Positions 1 to 8,444 of a DNA stretch of 64,000 nucleotides are shown here, piece after piece. The notes beneath the pieces were generated by a model, which worked only from the letters and a program-made list of their open reading frames with translations, searched no databases and was not told the DNA's origin. Position 1 is the stretch's first letter, and each line of letters begins with the position of its first letter. The DNA is from an uncultured Arsenicibacter sp. (lineage in GTDB: Bacteria; Bacteroidota; Bacteroidia; Cytophagales; Spirosomataceae): contig NZ_CAMFHL010000010.1 in assembly GCF_945952095.1 (NCBI RefSeq), forward strand, positions 3,037 to 67,036, read 5' to 3'. Both the position numbers and the translations under genes were made by a program.

Positions 1-496
1 CTTCGACAAGTTCCTTCTGTTTCCGGTCCAGACGTTCTGTTTCTTCCAGCTGCTGTTGATACTGCCGGGCGGTTTCATCCGTTCGACGGGCCATAGCCTC
101 CTGCTTTTGCCGGATCAGGGAATCATACGCTGCGTCGACGGTGCTGAAAGGAGCCAGTTGCTGCTGCAGGTCATGGCAGCGGGCGCGGGTGGCTTCCAGC
201 GTGGCATTGATGCTGTCGAAACGGGCATGGGCCTGCTGCGCTTCGGCCTCTTCTTTGGTCAGCTGCTGTTCTTTCCGGTTCAGAAAATCGTAGTAAAGGC
301 TGGCCCAGCTCAGCCGCTGAAGCCGGTCAACGTCGGCCTGCTCGCGTTGCCAGCTATCGTACTGCGCCTTCAGGTCAGCGTCGAGTTGTTTGGCAAGTGA
401 TTCGCTCTGAGTGAGTTGCCGCCTAATGTGGTCGCGGCTGGTACGCTGGCTGATAACCGCCAGTAATTGTTCCTGTTGTGCAGATGTCCAGTGCAT
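1..496 (-). CDS. Coiled-coil protein, 3' end outside window
   Basis: The minus-strand frame is open from an ATG at 496 to the window edge, giving at least 165 residues starting MHWTSAQQEQLLAVISQ. The visible part is almost entirely charged and Gln-rich alpha-helix (many E, Q, R, K, D with regularly spaced L and A), typical of a long coiled coil. I see no signal peptide, membrane segment or catalytic motif. It is divergent from the PPOX gene at 641. It may be the N-terminal coiled coil of a larger structural or ATPase-associated protein. The family is not recognised, and the C-terminus must be read from flanking sequence. Confidence 0.6.
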   Translation of the reverse strand, partial: MHWTSAQQEQLLAVISQRTSRDHIRRQLTQSESLAKQLDADLKAQYDSWQREQADVDRLQRLSWASLYYDFLNRKEQQLTKEEAEAQQAHARFDSINATLEATRARCHDLQQQLAPFSTVDAAYDSLIRQKQEAMARRTDETARQYQQQLEETERLDRKQKELVE

Positions 497-612
497 ATGA
501 GTTAAGAAAAACGTTGTAAAACAACGCAATCGGCGGGGACGGCCCATCATAAATCTGACCAGTGGTTGCCCGGAATGCCAGACGATATGTAGGGGCGGTA
601 AGCGGTATTTTG

Positions 613-620
613 TACATTTG
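613..620 (+). promoter_or_regulatory. -7 box TACATTTG upstream of the PPOX gene
   Basis: TACATTTG matches the TAnnTTTG -7 element used by the primary sigma factor of Bacteroidota. It lies 20 bp before the ATG at 641, so the transcript would carry a very short leader. A clear -33 TTG is not seen. Confidence 0.45.
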
Positions 621-640
621 TCCAACAACGTTTGTCTGTT

Positions 641-1267
641 ATGGAAACGCCTGACCCTTATCTCGTTCAGTCGCTTGAGGCGCTGACGAATCTGTACGAT
701 ATCCCGACGGAACGGGTAATATTAAAGCAACTGGACTATCTGGATGCCTATGGCCGTCAACTGATTGCGGCGTCGCCACTGATGATGCTGGCCACCACCG
801 GTCCAAACGGTGTCGACTGCTCGCCGCGCGGCGATTATCCGGGTTTTGCCGAAGTCCTTGACGAAAAGACAATTCTGCTGCCCGACCGGCGGGGCAACAA
901 CCGGCTCGACAGCCTGAAAAACATTGTGCAGAATCCGGCCGTCGGGTTGCTGTTTTTCTTTCCCGGCCTGTTTGAAACGTTCCGCGTGAACGGGAAAGCG
1001 GTGATCAGTACCCGTCCTGACCTGCTGGAGCGGTTTGTGCATGAAGGTAAAAAGCCCCGGACAGTGCTGGTGATTACGGTCGAAGAAGCCTTTATGCAGT
1101 GTGCCCGTGCGCTGCTGCGGGCCGATGTCTGGAATCCGGATACATTCCTTAAAAAGGGCGACCTGCCCAGCATCGGCACCATCATGCAGGCTCACACAAA
1201 AGGCAATGTGGATGCCTGCGAATATGATTCTGTCATGCGGCCGGCAATGGGCAAAACATTATATTAA
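641..1267 (+). CDS. PPOX-type (pyridoxamine 5'-phosphate oxidase family) flavoprotein
   Basis: This 208-residue protein has the split beta-barrel FMN-binding pattern of the MSMEG_1061-like subgroup of PPOX proteins. Visible segments are SPLMMLATTGPNG, CSPRGDYPGF, a PDRRGNNRLDSLKNI stretch that contacts flavin phosphate in relatives, and GLLFFFPG followed by RVNGKA. Family members bind FMN or F420 and act as oxidoreductases on unknown small molecules, probably in the cytosol. I chose the ATG at 641. A TTG nine bases upstream (632) would add three residues but lies very close to the probable transcription start. The stop codon runs into a strong hairpin shared with the convergent M56 gene. The exact substrate cannot be read from the sequence. 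Confidence 0.85.
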   Translation: METPDPYLVQSLEALTNLYDIPTERVILKQLDYLDAYGRQLIAASPLMMLATTGPNGVDCSPRGDYPGFAEVLDEKTILLPDRRGNNRLDSLKNIVQNPAVGLLFFFPGLFETFRVNGKAVISTRPDLLERFVHEGKKPRTVLVITVEEAFMQCARALLRADVWNPDTFLKKGDLPSIGTIMQAHTKGNVDACEYDSVMRPAMGKTLY

Positions 1268-1305
1268 CCGAGGCGGGGCCGGTAAATGCCGGCCCCGTCT
1301 CGGTT
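1266..1305. terminator. Hairpin between convergent genes
   Basis: A 17-bp stem with one G.T mismatch (arms 1266-1282 and 1289-1305, loop TAAATG) spans the short gap between the stops of the PPOX and M56 genes. It is probably a bidirectional terminator. Confidence 0.7.
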
Positions 1306-1308
1306 GCG

Positions 1309-2697
1309 TTAGTCTTTTTTGATCATAATGAACGGACCGTCCTTCCAGTCTTTCAGGTATTTCTGGTAAGCGGCTTCCGTCATGATGTCAAACTGATAGA
1401 GATAGCCTTGCGGCTGGCGGGCGTTTTTATGGACATAACTGCCCGAAAACGCAACGATGTCTTCTGGTTTATACTTGTTCAGCTCACTGTTTTTGATGTG
1501 CTTGCCATCCAGCCAGATACCGAACTTCTTCGGGTTCTTCCAGTCTTCAAACTGTTCCGGTGTGGGTGTTTTCCGTAACTCATAGGGCTGCGGATCAGCA
1601 GCTTTAATCAAGTCTTTTTCCTCTTCGGTTAACTGATCGTAAGTTAGGGCAATGTGCGGGCTGTTCTTAGGCCTTATCGCCGAATAATAGCGTCCTTTTT
1701 TCAGATTAAGCTCGCTTAACTGAAACACTTCCTGTGGCTTTGTGCCGGGAGCGGGGCTGGTGGCGGTTATGACCTTTGGCGGCGATTTTTGTCCGGCTTT
1801 AGGTGTCTGGGCCGTGGTGGTGCTGCTGCCCAGGAAAAGTGTACCGGCGAAAGCCAGCAAGGAGGTGCCGATCAGGGCCGCTTTCTTCAGGGAACCCGTG
1901 TGTGTACGCATCATGATAAATCGTTGTTTTGTGGTTTGGACTATGAAATGACTTGTCAGGGCAAGGGGAGGCTGAACGGTTAGTTTGCTCAGTAACAGGT
2001 GCTGATACTGCGGAATGTCCTGATAGGTGTGGTTTACCCGTTCGTCGGCCAGAAACTCGTGGTTGAGTTCAATGGACCGGCGGAGGAAATACACGACCGG
2101 ATTGAACCAGCCAAAACAGATTACCAGCTCAGTCAGCAGCCGGTCGAGGGTGTGCCACTGCCGGACGTGAGCCAGTTCGTGGGTCAGCAGCTCGCGTTCA
2201 ATCTGCATGCCCCGATAGCCTTCCTGACTGATAAAAATGTAGCGCAGAAACGTGTAGGGCAGGGGCAGTCCCGGTACAAGCACCAGTGTAGCGTCAGGGG
2301 TGGAAACGGTCGGATTCGTACGGGTACTGCGGATCAGCCGGTAGAGGTTATAGCCAAAACGGAAGAGCAGCAGCGCGGTCACCAGCCCGTAAAAGCTCCA
2401 CCAAACCGGCTGCCAGTCAAACGGCGTGGCTGTGGCAGGAGCCGCGACACCCGCCGACCGGAGCACAAACGGCGCGATCTCCGCGGGGGCCGGTAGTCCG
2501 GCTATGGGCAGGGCATCGGTTGCGGGCATCCCGGCAGGCAGACGCAGCTCAAGGCACGGTACGATAAACCCGGCGGCCAGGCTGCCCAACAGGTAAACCC
2601 GTTTGAACCGGTGAAAGTCTTCCTTCTCAAGCAATAGTTTGTAGAAAACCCAGAGTGCAGCCATGCACAGCGTGGATGTGATCAGGTATGGGATCAT
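1309..2697 (-). CDS. BlaR1/MecR1-like M56 family membrane metalloprotease
   Basis: A 462-residue membrane protein. Hydrophobic segments lie near residues 3-23, 34-52, 98-120 and 270-290. The zinc protease motif HELAH is at 173-177 and a second acidic site (HEFLADE) near 213-219, as in M56 peptidases. In BlaR1/MecR1 this protease cleaves or triggers cleavage of the BlaI/MecI repressor after a signal is sensed outside. Here the roughly 170-residue C-terminal part after the fourth segment is short, charged and unlike a penicillin-binding sensor domain, so the inducer is probably not a beta-lactam. The start codon overlaps the stop of the upstream BlaI-type gene by 4 bp (ATGA), which implies translational coupling. 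Confidence 0.85.
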   Translation of the reverse strand: MIPYLITSTLCMAALWVFYKLLLEKEDFHRFKRVYLLGSLAAGFIVPCLELRLPAGMPATDALPIAGLPAPAEIAPFVLRSAGVAAPATATPFDWQPVWWSFYGLVTALLLFRFGYNLYRLIRSTRTNPTVSTPDATLVLVPGLPLPYTFLRYIFISQEGYRGMQIERELLTHELAHVRQWHTLDRLLTELVICFGWFNPVVYFLRRSIELNHEFLADERVNHTYQDIPQYQHLLLSKLTVQPPLALTSHFIVQTTKQRFIMMRTHTGSLKKAALIGTSLLAFAGTLFLGSSTTTAQTPKAGQKSPPKVITATSPAPGTKPQEVFQLSELNLKKGRYYSAIRPKNSPHIALTYDQLTEEEKDLIKAADPQPYELRKTPTPEQFEDWKNPKKFGIWLDGKHIKNSELNKYKPEDIVAFSGSYVHKNARQPQGYLYQFDIMTEAAYQKYLKDWKDGPFIMIKKD

Positions 2698-3065
2698 CCT
2701 TTTTTCTTTTCGATCTGTTGGTCAATCAGCGCGCGCAATTCTTCGAGCTCCTTCGCACTCAGGTCCGTTTCTTTGGTGAAAAACGAAGCGAACTGAGCCG
2801 CCGAATTGTTGAAGAAATTCCGGATGAGTCCGTTTACGTGTCTGGCGAAATATGCCTCGCGGGTAATGACCGGGTAGTACTCCCGCGAGTTGCCGTATTC
2901 GCGGTAGGCGACAAAGCCTTTGTCGGTCATGCGTTTCAGCAACGTCGCCAGAGTGGTGGCGGCGGGCTTCGGCGGATCATAGGCATCCAGCAAATCCTTC
3001 ATGAATGCTTTCTCCATGACCCACAGGTGATTCATCAATACTTCTTCGGTCGCTGATAGTTTCAT
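2694..3065 (-). CDS. BlaI/MecI/CopY-family transcriptional repressor
   Basis: This 123-residue winged-helix protein has the family pattern: MKLSATEEVLMNHLWVMEKA, then the recognition-helix region with ATTLATLLKRM and the wing KGFVAYREYGNSREYYPVI. A C-terminal helical dimerisation part follows (RNFFNNSAAQFASFF onwards). It should repress its own operon with the M56 protease encoded immediately downstream. A TACA-N2-TGTA dyad of the MecI/BlaI type lies in its promoter (3085-3100). The start ATG at 3065 is supported by the conserved N-terminus. Bacteroidota carry several such pairs, and the signal here is unknown. Confidence 0.9.
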   Translation of the reverse strand: MKLSATEEVLMNHLWVMEKAFMKDLLDAYDPPKPAATTLATLLKRMTDKGFVAYREYGNSREYYPVITREAYFARHVNGLIRNFFNNSAAQFASFFTKETDLSAKELEELRALIDQQIEKKKG

Positions 3066-3120
3066 TCTACGAGTATAGAATATTTTCTACAAATGTAGAA
3101 TAAAAATCTGTTCTCCAAAA
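3065..3120 (-). promoter_or_regulatory. Promoter with overlapping BlaI-type operators
   Basis: On the minus strand a -7 box TACATTTG (3097-3090) is preceded by TTTTG (3120-3116) with 18 bp between them. The -7 box sits inside a perfect dyad TTCTAC-N4-GTAGAA (3085-3100) whose core is TACA-N2-TGTA. A second imperfect copy, TTCTAC-N4-ATAGAA, occupies 3065-3080 next to the start codon. This suggests direct autorepression by the BlaI-type protein. Confidence 0.65.
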
Positions 3121-3319
3121 CAGATAGCAATTTTTCGGGAAAATTTTGACGGGTAGTCGCCGGATAGTGACAATAAATAACCTGACAGGCAGATTGATTG
3201 CGTTAACGAAAGGAGATCGTACAGTAGTTGTAAAAATAGTATATGGTTGTGGTCATGAAATTACGCAAATAGGCTAAACATTATTAAGTTTGACTATCTC
3301 TGCAAATCATCATAACATC

Positions 3320-5029
3320 ATGTACTCTACCGTTTCTGCCCTGCTTTTTCTTACGTTTACACCACCAGGGGTACCGTACCCGCCTCCGGATTTTCCGCGC
3401 GAACTGATTGTCCGGAAAACGATTTATTCACCGCTGACCTCCCGCATCCGGCAGGTCCCGGAGAACCGGATGAAAACAGACACCTTGCCGGGGCAGACAG
3501 CAAACGGGAGTGTGAAGACGGATAGTCTGGTACTGAAATTTGACCGGAAGGTAGAACAGATACCGATGGTGCGCCGACACCAGTACAAGGAGGTTCGTAA
3601 ACAGTTTCAGGTAACGGTCAGTGAGTCAGATGATGCCTTTTTCTACTATGCTCTGGGTTATCTGAATGAGAAAGGCTACGGCGGACCGGCAAAGCTTTCG
3701 GAAGCTAAACGGTGGTATAGTTATGCCGCGCAGCTGAACGACTCGGCGGCGACCTACAAACTGATTTCGCTGTATGAATCCGGCCGCTTACGGATCGACA
3801 ATCCGGCGGCCGAAGCAGAGCGGCTCCGTAAAAACCTGCTGGTTGGCCGGAAGCGCTTTTCGGTTGACGCCAAACAGGCGGACGGGCAGAAGGTACTGGT
3901 AAACATTTTTGCGGAAGACCAGCCCGCTGACCCCGCTAATCCACTGGCCGATGAGATCCGGCGGCTGAAAGAAGTGCGGAACGTAACGCCTTCGCCGGAG
4001 GTGATTGTCAGTTTTAACCAATTGTATACCCTTGCGGCTCAGCGAGGTGTTTCGTTTTTGAATTTTTACAAATCTGCCAATCAGGGGGCGGCCGGCAAAA
4101 CGACTGCCACGGAGCCGAAACCAGCGGTGGCCGCTACGCCGCCGGTTGTGGAGACCAAGCCCGCCGTTGCCGAAGCGAAGCCAACGCCGCCGCCAGTCGT
4201 GGAGACCAAGCCGGCCGTTGCTGAAGCGAAACCAACGCCACCGCCGGTTGTGGAGGTCAAACCAGTCGTTGCTGAAGCCAAACCAACGCCGCCGGTCGTG
4301 GAGACTAAACCAGCCGTTGCCGAAGCGAAGCCAACGCCGCCGCCGGTCGTGGAGGCCAAACCGGCCGTTGCCGAAGCAAAGCCAACACCGCCGCCGGTTG
4401 TGGAGGCTAAACCCACACCAGCGGAGAAACCCAAAGTTGTCGTTAATTACTCAGACATGGCCTTAGCGGCCATTCAGAAAAATCAGCTGGATAGCCTGAA
4501 CAACTGGATGCGGCAGGCAGTACTGACAAACCTGAACGTTGACCTGACAAAGCCTGAGCAGGAAAGTAAGCGATTACTCGATTCGCTGCGGGCGGGTAAC
4601 GGGCAATCCGGCTTACTGTATTACGCCCTGGGTTATTTGTATGAGCACAAGCAGAGTGGCAAGAGTTGGGGCAATGCCGAGCGTTTTTACCGCTATGCCT
4701 TCCAGACAGGCTACGCACCGGCCTATTTCCGTCTGATGACTTACTACACCCGCGAAACGATTTCATCGTCGCAGTCGCAGTGGTTGCAGATGAATTACAA
4801 TGCTAAGATTGATGCGTTGCCGCTACAGATCGCCGGGCGCAACCGGCCGGTAATGCTGTATATTCATGATTTCCCGCAGGATACCAGCAACCCGATTTCC
4901 GATGAGTGTGAACGGTTGCAGGAAATCTTCAACGTAACGGTACCTGCCAAAACGGTTCAACATTACGCTAACCTCTACCGCCTCGCCCAGACCAACCACA
5001 AGTCGTTCAAGGAGCAATGTAAACTATGA
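3320..5029 (+). CDS. Secreted protein with two Sel1/TPR-like domains and a Pro/Ala/Val repeat linker
   Basis: From the ATG at 3320 this is 569 residues. A TTG at 3290 would add ten residues before the hydrophobic N-terminus and is less likely. The short hydrophobic start (MYSTVSALLFLTFTPPG) may be an export signal. Two halves are clearly related. Each contains YYALGYL, a following W or F, RYA or SYA, a two-helix Sel1-like repeat, a beta-like stretch, and a final helix pair ending in LY-LAQ or LY-LAA (about residues 105-260 and 415-568). Between them lie about five 17-residue repeats rich in KPAVAEAKPTPPPVVE, a flexible cell-envelope-type linker. No catalytic motif is visible. It is probably a scaffold or binding protein of the periplasm or cell surface. 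Confidence 0.7.
   Translation: MYSTVSALLFLTFTPPGVPYPPPDFPRELIVRKTIYSPLTSRIRQVPENRMKTDTLPGQTANGSVKTDSLVLKFDRKVEQIPMVRRHQYKEVRKQFQVTVSESDDAFFYYALGYLNEKGYGGPAKLSEAKRWYSYAAQLNDSAATYKLISLYESGRLRIDNPAAEAERLRKNLLVGRKRFSVDAKQADGQKVLVNIFAEDQPADPANPLADEIRRLKEVRNVTPSPEVIVSFNQLYTLAAQRGVSFLNFYKSANQGAAGKTTATEPKPAVAATPPVVETKPAVAEAKPTPPPVVETKPAVAEAKPTPPPVVEVKPVVAEAKPTPPVVETKPAVAEAKPTPPPVVEAKPAVAEAKPTPPPVVEAKPTPAEKPKVVVNYSDMALAAIQKNQLDSLNNWMRQAVLTNLNVDLTKPEQESKRLLDSLRAGNGQSGLLYYALGYLYEHKQSGKSWGNAERFYRYAFQTGYAPAYFRLMTYYTRETISSSQSQWLQMNYNAKIDALPLQIAGRNRPVMLYIHDFPQDTSNPISDECERLQEIFNVTVPAKTVQHYANLYRLAQTNHKSFKEQCKL
4145..4413 (+). repeat. In-frame 51-bp tandem repeats coding the Pro/Ala/Val linker
   Basis: Units start at 4145, 4196, 4247 (48 bp), 4295, 4346 and a partial one at 4397. 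Each encodes a variant of VVExKPAVAEAKPTPPP. Differences between units are mostly synonymous, consistent with slippage or recombination followed by drift. Confidence 0.85.
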
Positions 5030-5076
5030 TTACTATGATTACTATGATTACTATGATTACTATGATTACTATGATT
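5023..5076 (+). repeat. Six tandem copies of the 9-mer ACTATGATT across a stop codon
   Basis: Six exact 9-bp units begin inside the last codons of the upstream gene. Its TGA stop (5027-5029) is in the first unit. A degenerate copy follows to about 5085. The 9-bp period keeps the frame, so copy-number change would not alter the protein. Confidence 0.85.
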
Positions 5077-5153
5077 GGTGTGATTATTACTATGACTAAA
5101 GGATTGAAGTGCTGGATGCTTGAATAGTCAAATGATTGAGCAGCGGAAGGCAG

Positions 5154-5184
5154 TGATTGAGTCATTTGCTAAATGACTCAATCA
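5154..5184. terminator. Hairpin between convergent genes
   Basis: A perfect 14-bp stem with a 3-base loop (TGATTGAGTCATTT, loop GCT) lies between the stop at 5029 and the minus-strand gene ending at 5223. Surrounding sequence is a low-complexity run of ATTCAATCA-like words. Confidence 0.55.
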
Positions 5185-5222
5185 CCTAATCATTCAATCA
5201 TTGAATCATGTTAATCATAGTC

Positions 5223-6626
5223 CTATTGCGCCTTCTGTTCGCGGTATTCTTTTTCGATGGATTGGATGATGTAGCCGGAAATCCAGCCGATTACGCCGCC
5301 GCGCGGGAAGATAAACTCTTTGGCTTCGGGGCGGCTGCGGCGGCACTCTTCCAGTACGCCTCGCAGCATGGTGGCGCCCGCAATGATTTCGTCGCGTTTA
5401 AAGACCTTTTCCCGCACCGTTTTAATGTCGGCCTGGGCTTTGCGCATCGCTTCTTCGTTATCCAGCCCGCTCAGGTCGGGGTTGGTCAGTGCATCGTAGT
5501 TCTGGATGGCCATTTCCTGTAGTTTCACGGCATCTTTATACGTAAACTTAACCAGCTGGGTATTGATCTCACGCGGGTGCAGATACGTCACAAGCGCATA
5601 GACGATGCCGCCCATCATGTATACCCGCTGGCGGTTCTGGAAACCGGCTTTCCGACCCATTTCGCGTTTTACCACCGACTGTAATTCATCGGTATATACC
5701 TGCTGCGCCGATTGATCCACCGGTTTGCCGCCTTCCTGGATTTTTTTCAGCATCGAAACGGTACCGGGGAAGTCAATGTAATCAAATGTGTTGTCGGTTG
5801 TGAAATAACCACCTTTGGTGTTGCCGCTACCAATGTCGATAGTGCTTGTGGTGAGCCATTCGCGGCGGGGGATCGTACCGCGCACCGTCAGTTCGGCTTC
5901 ACCGGCGGCGTCGATAAACGGAATGGCGGTTGGCCAGGCACTGCCCAGTTCATCGTGGAGGGCTTTTTCCAGATCAGCCTGTTTGTTGTTCTTTACCAGA
6001 GCCGTTTGCAGGCCGCTGCTGCCGACCACAAAAATCCGGTTTTTGGTCAGTTTGCGGCGGGTCATCAGCGAGTCCAGGTAAATGTGGACGGCTTTAGCCG
6101 TTTCGGCAAAAACAGCCGGTGTACATTCTATCGGGGTTGTGTTGCGGGTTTCCGACTTCACGACCCGGAAGAGCGCATGGCCGTCCGGCGAAAACTTAAG
6201 CGCCACCACCGACAGCTTGACGCCCTTTGCCCCGATGTCGATGCCGCCATAGAGTTCTTCGGTTTCTTTCAGGCCGCTGAGAATTTGTCGCAGTACTTTT
6301 TCACTGACGGTATACCCGCCTGCCTGATACAGGTCGATGGCCTGGTTCAGGTATTGGCCGGCATGTACCATATCATTACGGTCGCGGGCGAGCAGGCCGA
6401 GGTTTTCGTAAACGGCCGCGGTCCAGTAATTGTGTTTGGCTGCTTTGACACCGGTAAGTGCCTTCGTCAGGTATTCGTCTGCTTTGTCGTACTGTTGTGC
6501 CTCGCGGAGACTATTCCCTGTTTTGAGGTAACGCAGCGACTGCATCAGTGAGGTGGAATTATTCTGGCCATAGGCAAGCTGAACCAAACAGCAGAGGCCG
6601 ATCAGAAAGGTAAAAACATGTTTCAT
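5223..6626 (-). CDS. Exported TPR protein with Ppx/GppA-like (ASKHA fold) domain
   Basis: A 467-residue protein. Residues 1-20 form a typical signal peptide ending at AYG. TPR-like helices follow to about residue 115 (KTGNSLREAQQYDKADEYL, AAVYENLGLLARD). From about 125 the protein has an actin-like/exopolyphosphatase pattern: GGIDIGAKGVKLSVV as phosphate-1 loop, IFVVGSSGLQ, AAGEAELT, and a second phosphate loop IDIGSGNTKGGYF. Ppx/GppA enzymes hydrolyse polyphosphate or pppGpp in the cytosol. An exported member with a TPR module is unusual, and activity cannot be inferred. It stands alone between hairpins. Confidence 0.7.
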   Translation of the reverse strand: MKHVFTFLIGLCCLVQLAYGQNNSTSLMQSLRYLKTGNSLREAQQYDKADEYLTKALTGVKAAKHNYWTAAVYENLGLLARDRNDMVHAGQYLNQAIDLYQAGGYTVSEKVLRQILSGLKETEELYGGIDIGAKGVKLSVVALKFSPDGHALFRVVKSETRNTTPIECTPAVFAETAKAVHIYLDSLMTRRKLTKNRIFVVGSSGLQTALVKNNKQADLEKALHDELGSAWPTAIPFIDAAGEAELTVRGTIPRREWLTTSTIDIGSGNTKGGYFTTDNTFDYIDFPGTVSMLKKIQEGGKPVDQSAQQVYTDELQSVVKREMGRKAGFQNRQRVYMMGGIVYALVTYLHPREINTQLVKFTYKDAVKLQEMAIQNYDALTNPDLSGLDNEEAMRKAQADIKTVREKVFKRDEIIAGATMLRGVLEECRRSRPEAKEFIFPRGGVIGWISGYIIQSIEKEYREQKAQ

Positions 6627-6842
6627 GAGTAAGCACTGAGAGATATGAGATGGGTTTTACTAAATTCGACTGGAATGTAATAAGGATTTTGTATAATAGA
6701 CATATCATAAAATGTTATTCTGTATCTTTTTGTTGATGACTGACTGAAAATGGTTTCCTGGTCGCAGGGGAAACCACGAAGACGGGAAGAAAAGAGGATA
6801 CACGAAGGAAAATCAGACTGTTAGGCTTACGTACAGGTAAAA

Positions 6843-6884
6843 AGCAAACGGAGCACAAAGACTGATCTTCATGCTCCGTTTGCT
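6843..6884 (-). terminator. Rho-independent terminator after the sulfatase operon
   Basis: A 13-bp stem (6843-6855 with 6872-6884, 16-base loop) is followed on the minus strand by TTTTT. It lies 23 bp after the last sulfatase stop and ends the sigma/FecR-controlled locus. Confidence 0.75.
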
Positions 6885-6906
6885 GTTGAAAATTTACCTG
6901 GTGCAA

Positions 6907-8364
6907 CTACTTTGCCACCCGTCCCGGCTCGCGGAGGTTGGCACCGGTACGTTTCTGGAGGTCATCACCCAGATCGGCGCGGGCTTCTTCGGCTACCTTT
7001 TCGAGGCGGGCCACAATCTCAGGGTGTTGCTCGCGGACATCATAGCGTTCGCCCGGATCGCGGCGCAGATCAAACAGAGCCGTCGGAAACGGGTGGTTTT
7101 CATTTGTCTGACCCGGCTTGCCGTTCTGTCCGGGCAGGAACCCTTCGTAGGTCCGCCCAGGATGCGCAAACACCAGTTTCCAGTCGCCTTCCCGAACTGC
7201 CTCGAGGCTGTTCTTTCGGTAATAGTAATAGAACTTAGTACGCGGCGTCATGGCATTATCGCCCTTGAGCAACGCCAGCCAGTCGACACCGTCGATGCGG
7301 TTTTTAGGCAGACGCGCTCCGCAGATTTTCGCTACCGTCGGCAGAATGTCCATGGTCGTCAGCAGTTTATTACAGACGCGGCCGGCCGGGACAACACCCG
7401 GCCAGCGCACCAGACAGGGCACCCGATGTCCGCCTTCAAACGAGGTGCCTTTACCTTCACGAAAACCACCCGTTGAGCCGGCATGGTCGCCGTAGTTGAA
7501 CCACGGCCCGTTGTCGCTGATAAAGATAACCAGCGTGTTTTTGTCCAGATTCTGCTTTTTGAGTTCAGCCATGATCTGGCCCACCGACCAGTCGAGTTCC
7601 GTAATCACATCGCCGTACAAGCCTTTGGCTGTCTTGCCTTTAAAGCCTGGCGAAACTGCCAGCGGAACGTGGGGCAGCGGGTGGGGCACATACAGGAAAA
7701 ACGGTTTTGTCTTATGCTTCCGGATAAAACCCAGCGCCCGTTCGGTGATAGATGCCGTGATCTTACCGGCATCGTTCAGGTCTTTAATTTCGTCTTTTTT
7801 GTCATTTCCCTCAATCCAGTGCAGCGGCGGGTAGTTGGCCTGTGCCTGCCACGGATGGAGCGGCCACATATCGTGCGAATACGGCACGCCGTAATACTCG
7901 TCGAAGCCCTGCTGAAGCGGCAGGAACTGTTGCTGGTCACCGAGGTGCCATTTGCCGAAGATGCCGGTTGTGTAGCCGCGCTCTTTCAGCAGTTCCGCCA
8001 GCGTCTCTTCATTCGGGTTAAGGCCGACAGGTGAGTTGGGGCCGAAGGCACCCGAAACGCCGAGCCGGTTCGGGTAGCAACCCGTCATCAGGGCTGCCCG
8101 TGACGCGCTACACACGGCCTGGGCAACGAGGAAATTGGAAAACCGTGACCCTTCGGCCGCCATGCGGTCGAGGTTGGGGGTGGTATAGTCAAGTGCGCCG
8201 GTAACCGACAGGTCGCCGTAGCCCATATCGTCCATAAAGAACAGGACAACGTTAGGCGGTGTGGCAGCCGGTTTACTGATCCAGGCACTGACCGAAAAAC
8301 CGATGCCGATGAGGGCAAATGAGCTTAGCAGTAAATGTGAAAAACGCCGGGGTATAATACGCAT
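6907..8364 (-). CDS. Sulfatase (arylsulfatase type), exported
   Basis: A 485-residue alkaline-phosphatase-superfamily sulfatase. The N-terminus is a signal peptide or anchor (about 1-30). Metal ligands are in VVLFFMDDMGYGD (D45, D46). The formylglycine site is CSASRAALMTG with Cys85; the usual C-x-P-x-R has Ala at the third position, which other sulfatases tolerate. GKWHLGD and SDNGPW give further active-site residues. It should release sulfate from a glycan in the periplasm after an anaerobic-type or FGE maturase converts Cys85; no maturase gene is in this window. It is the last gene of the minus-strand SusC/SusD locus and follows another sulfatase by 80 bp. Confidence 0.9.
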   Translation of the reverse strand: MRIIPRRFSHLLLSSFALIGIGFSVSAWISKPAATPPNVVLFFMDDMGYGDLSVTGALDYTTPNLDRMAAEGSRFSNFLVAQAVCSASRAALMTGCYPNRLGVSGAFGPNSPVGLNPNEETLAELLKERGYTTGIFGKWHLGDQQQFLPLQQGFDEYYGVPYSHDMWPLHPWQAQANYPPLHWIEGNDKKDEIKDLNDAGKITASITERALGFIRKHKTKPFFLYVPHPLPHVPLAVSPGFKGKTAKGLYGDVITELDWSVGQIMAELKKQNLDKNTLVIFISDNGPWFNYGDHAGSTGGFREGKGTSFEGGHRVPCLVRWPGVVPAGRVCNKLLTTMDILPTVAKICGARLPKNRIDGVDWLALLKGDNAMTPRTKFYYYYRKNSLEAVREGDWKLVFAHPGRTYEGFLPGQNGKPGQTNENHPFPTALFDLRRDPGERYDVREQHPEIVARLEKVAEEARADLGDDLQKRTGANLREPGRVAK

Positions 8365-8444
8365 AGCGGGTTGTACAAGGTTAAAAAAAGCAACGTAAAA
8401 GACTGTTGAGCAAAGCGGCTCACCTATAAATGTCAGAAAATGGC

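Noticed and set aside
4081..4434. Gly/Thr/Ala-rich frame antisense to the linker repeats; also CRISPR-like periodicity
   Set aside because: The periodicity is explained by in-frame coding repeats without unique spacers, and the antisense frame is their mirror.
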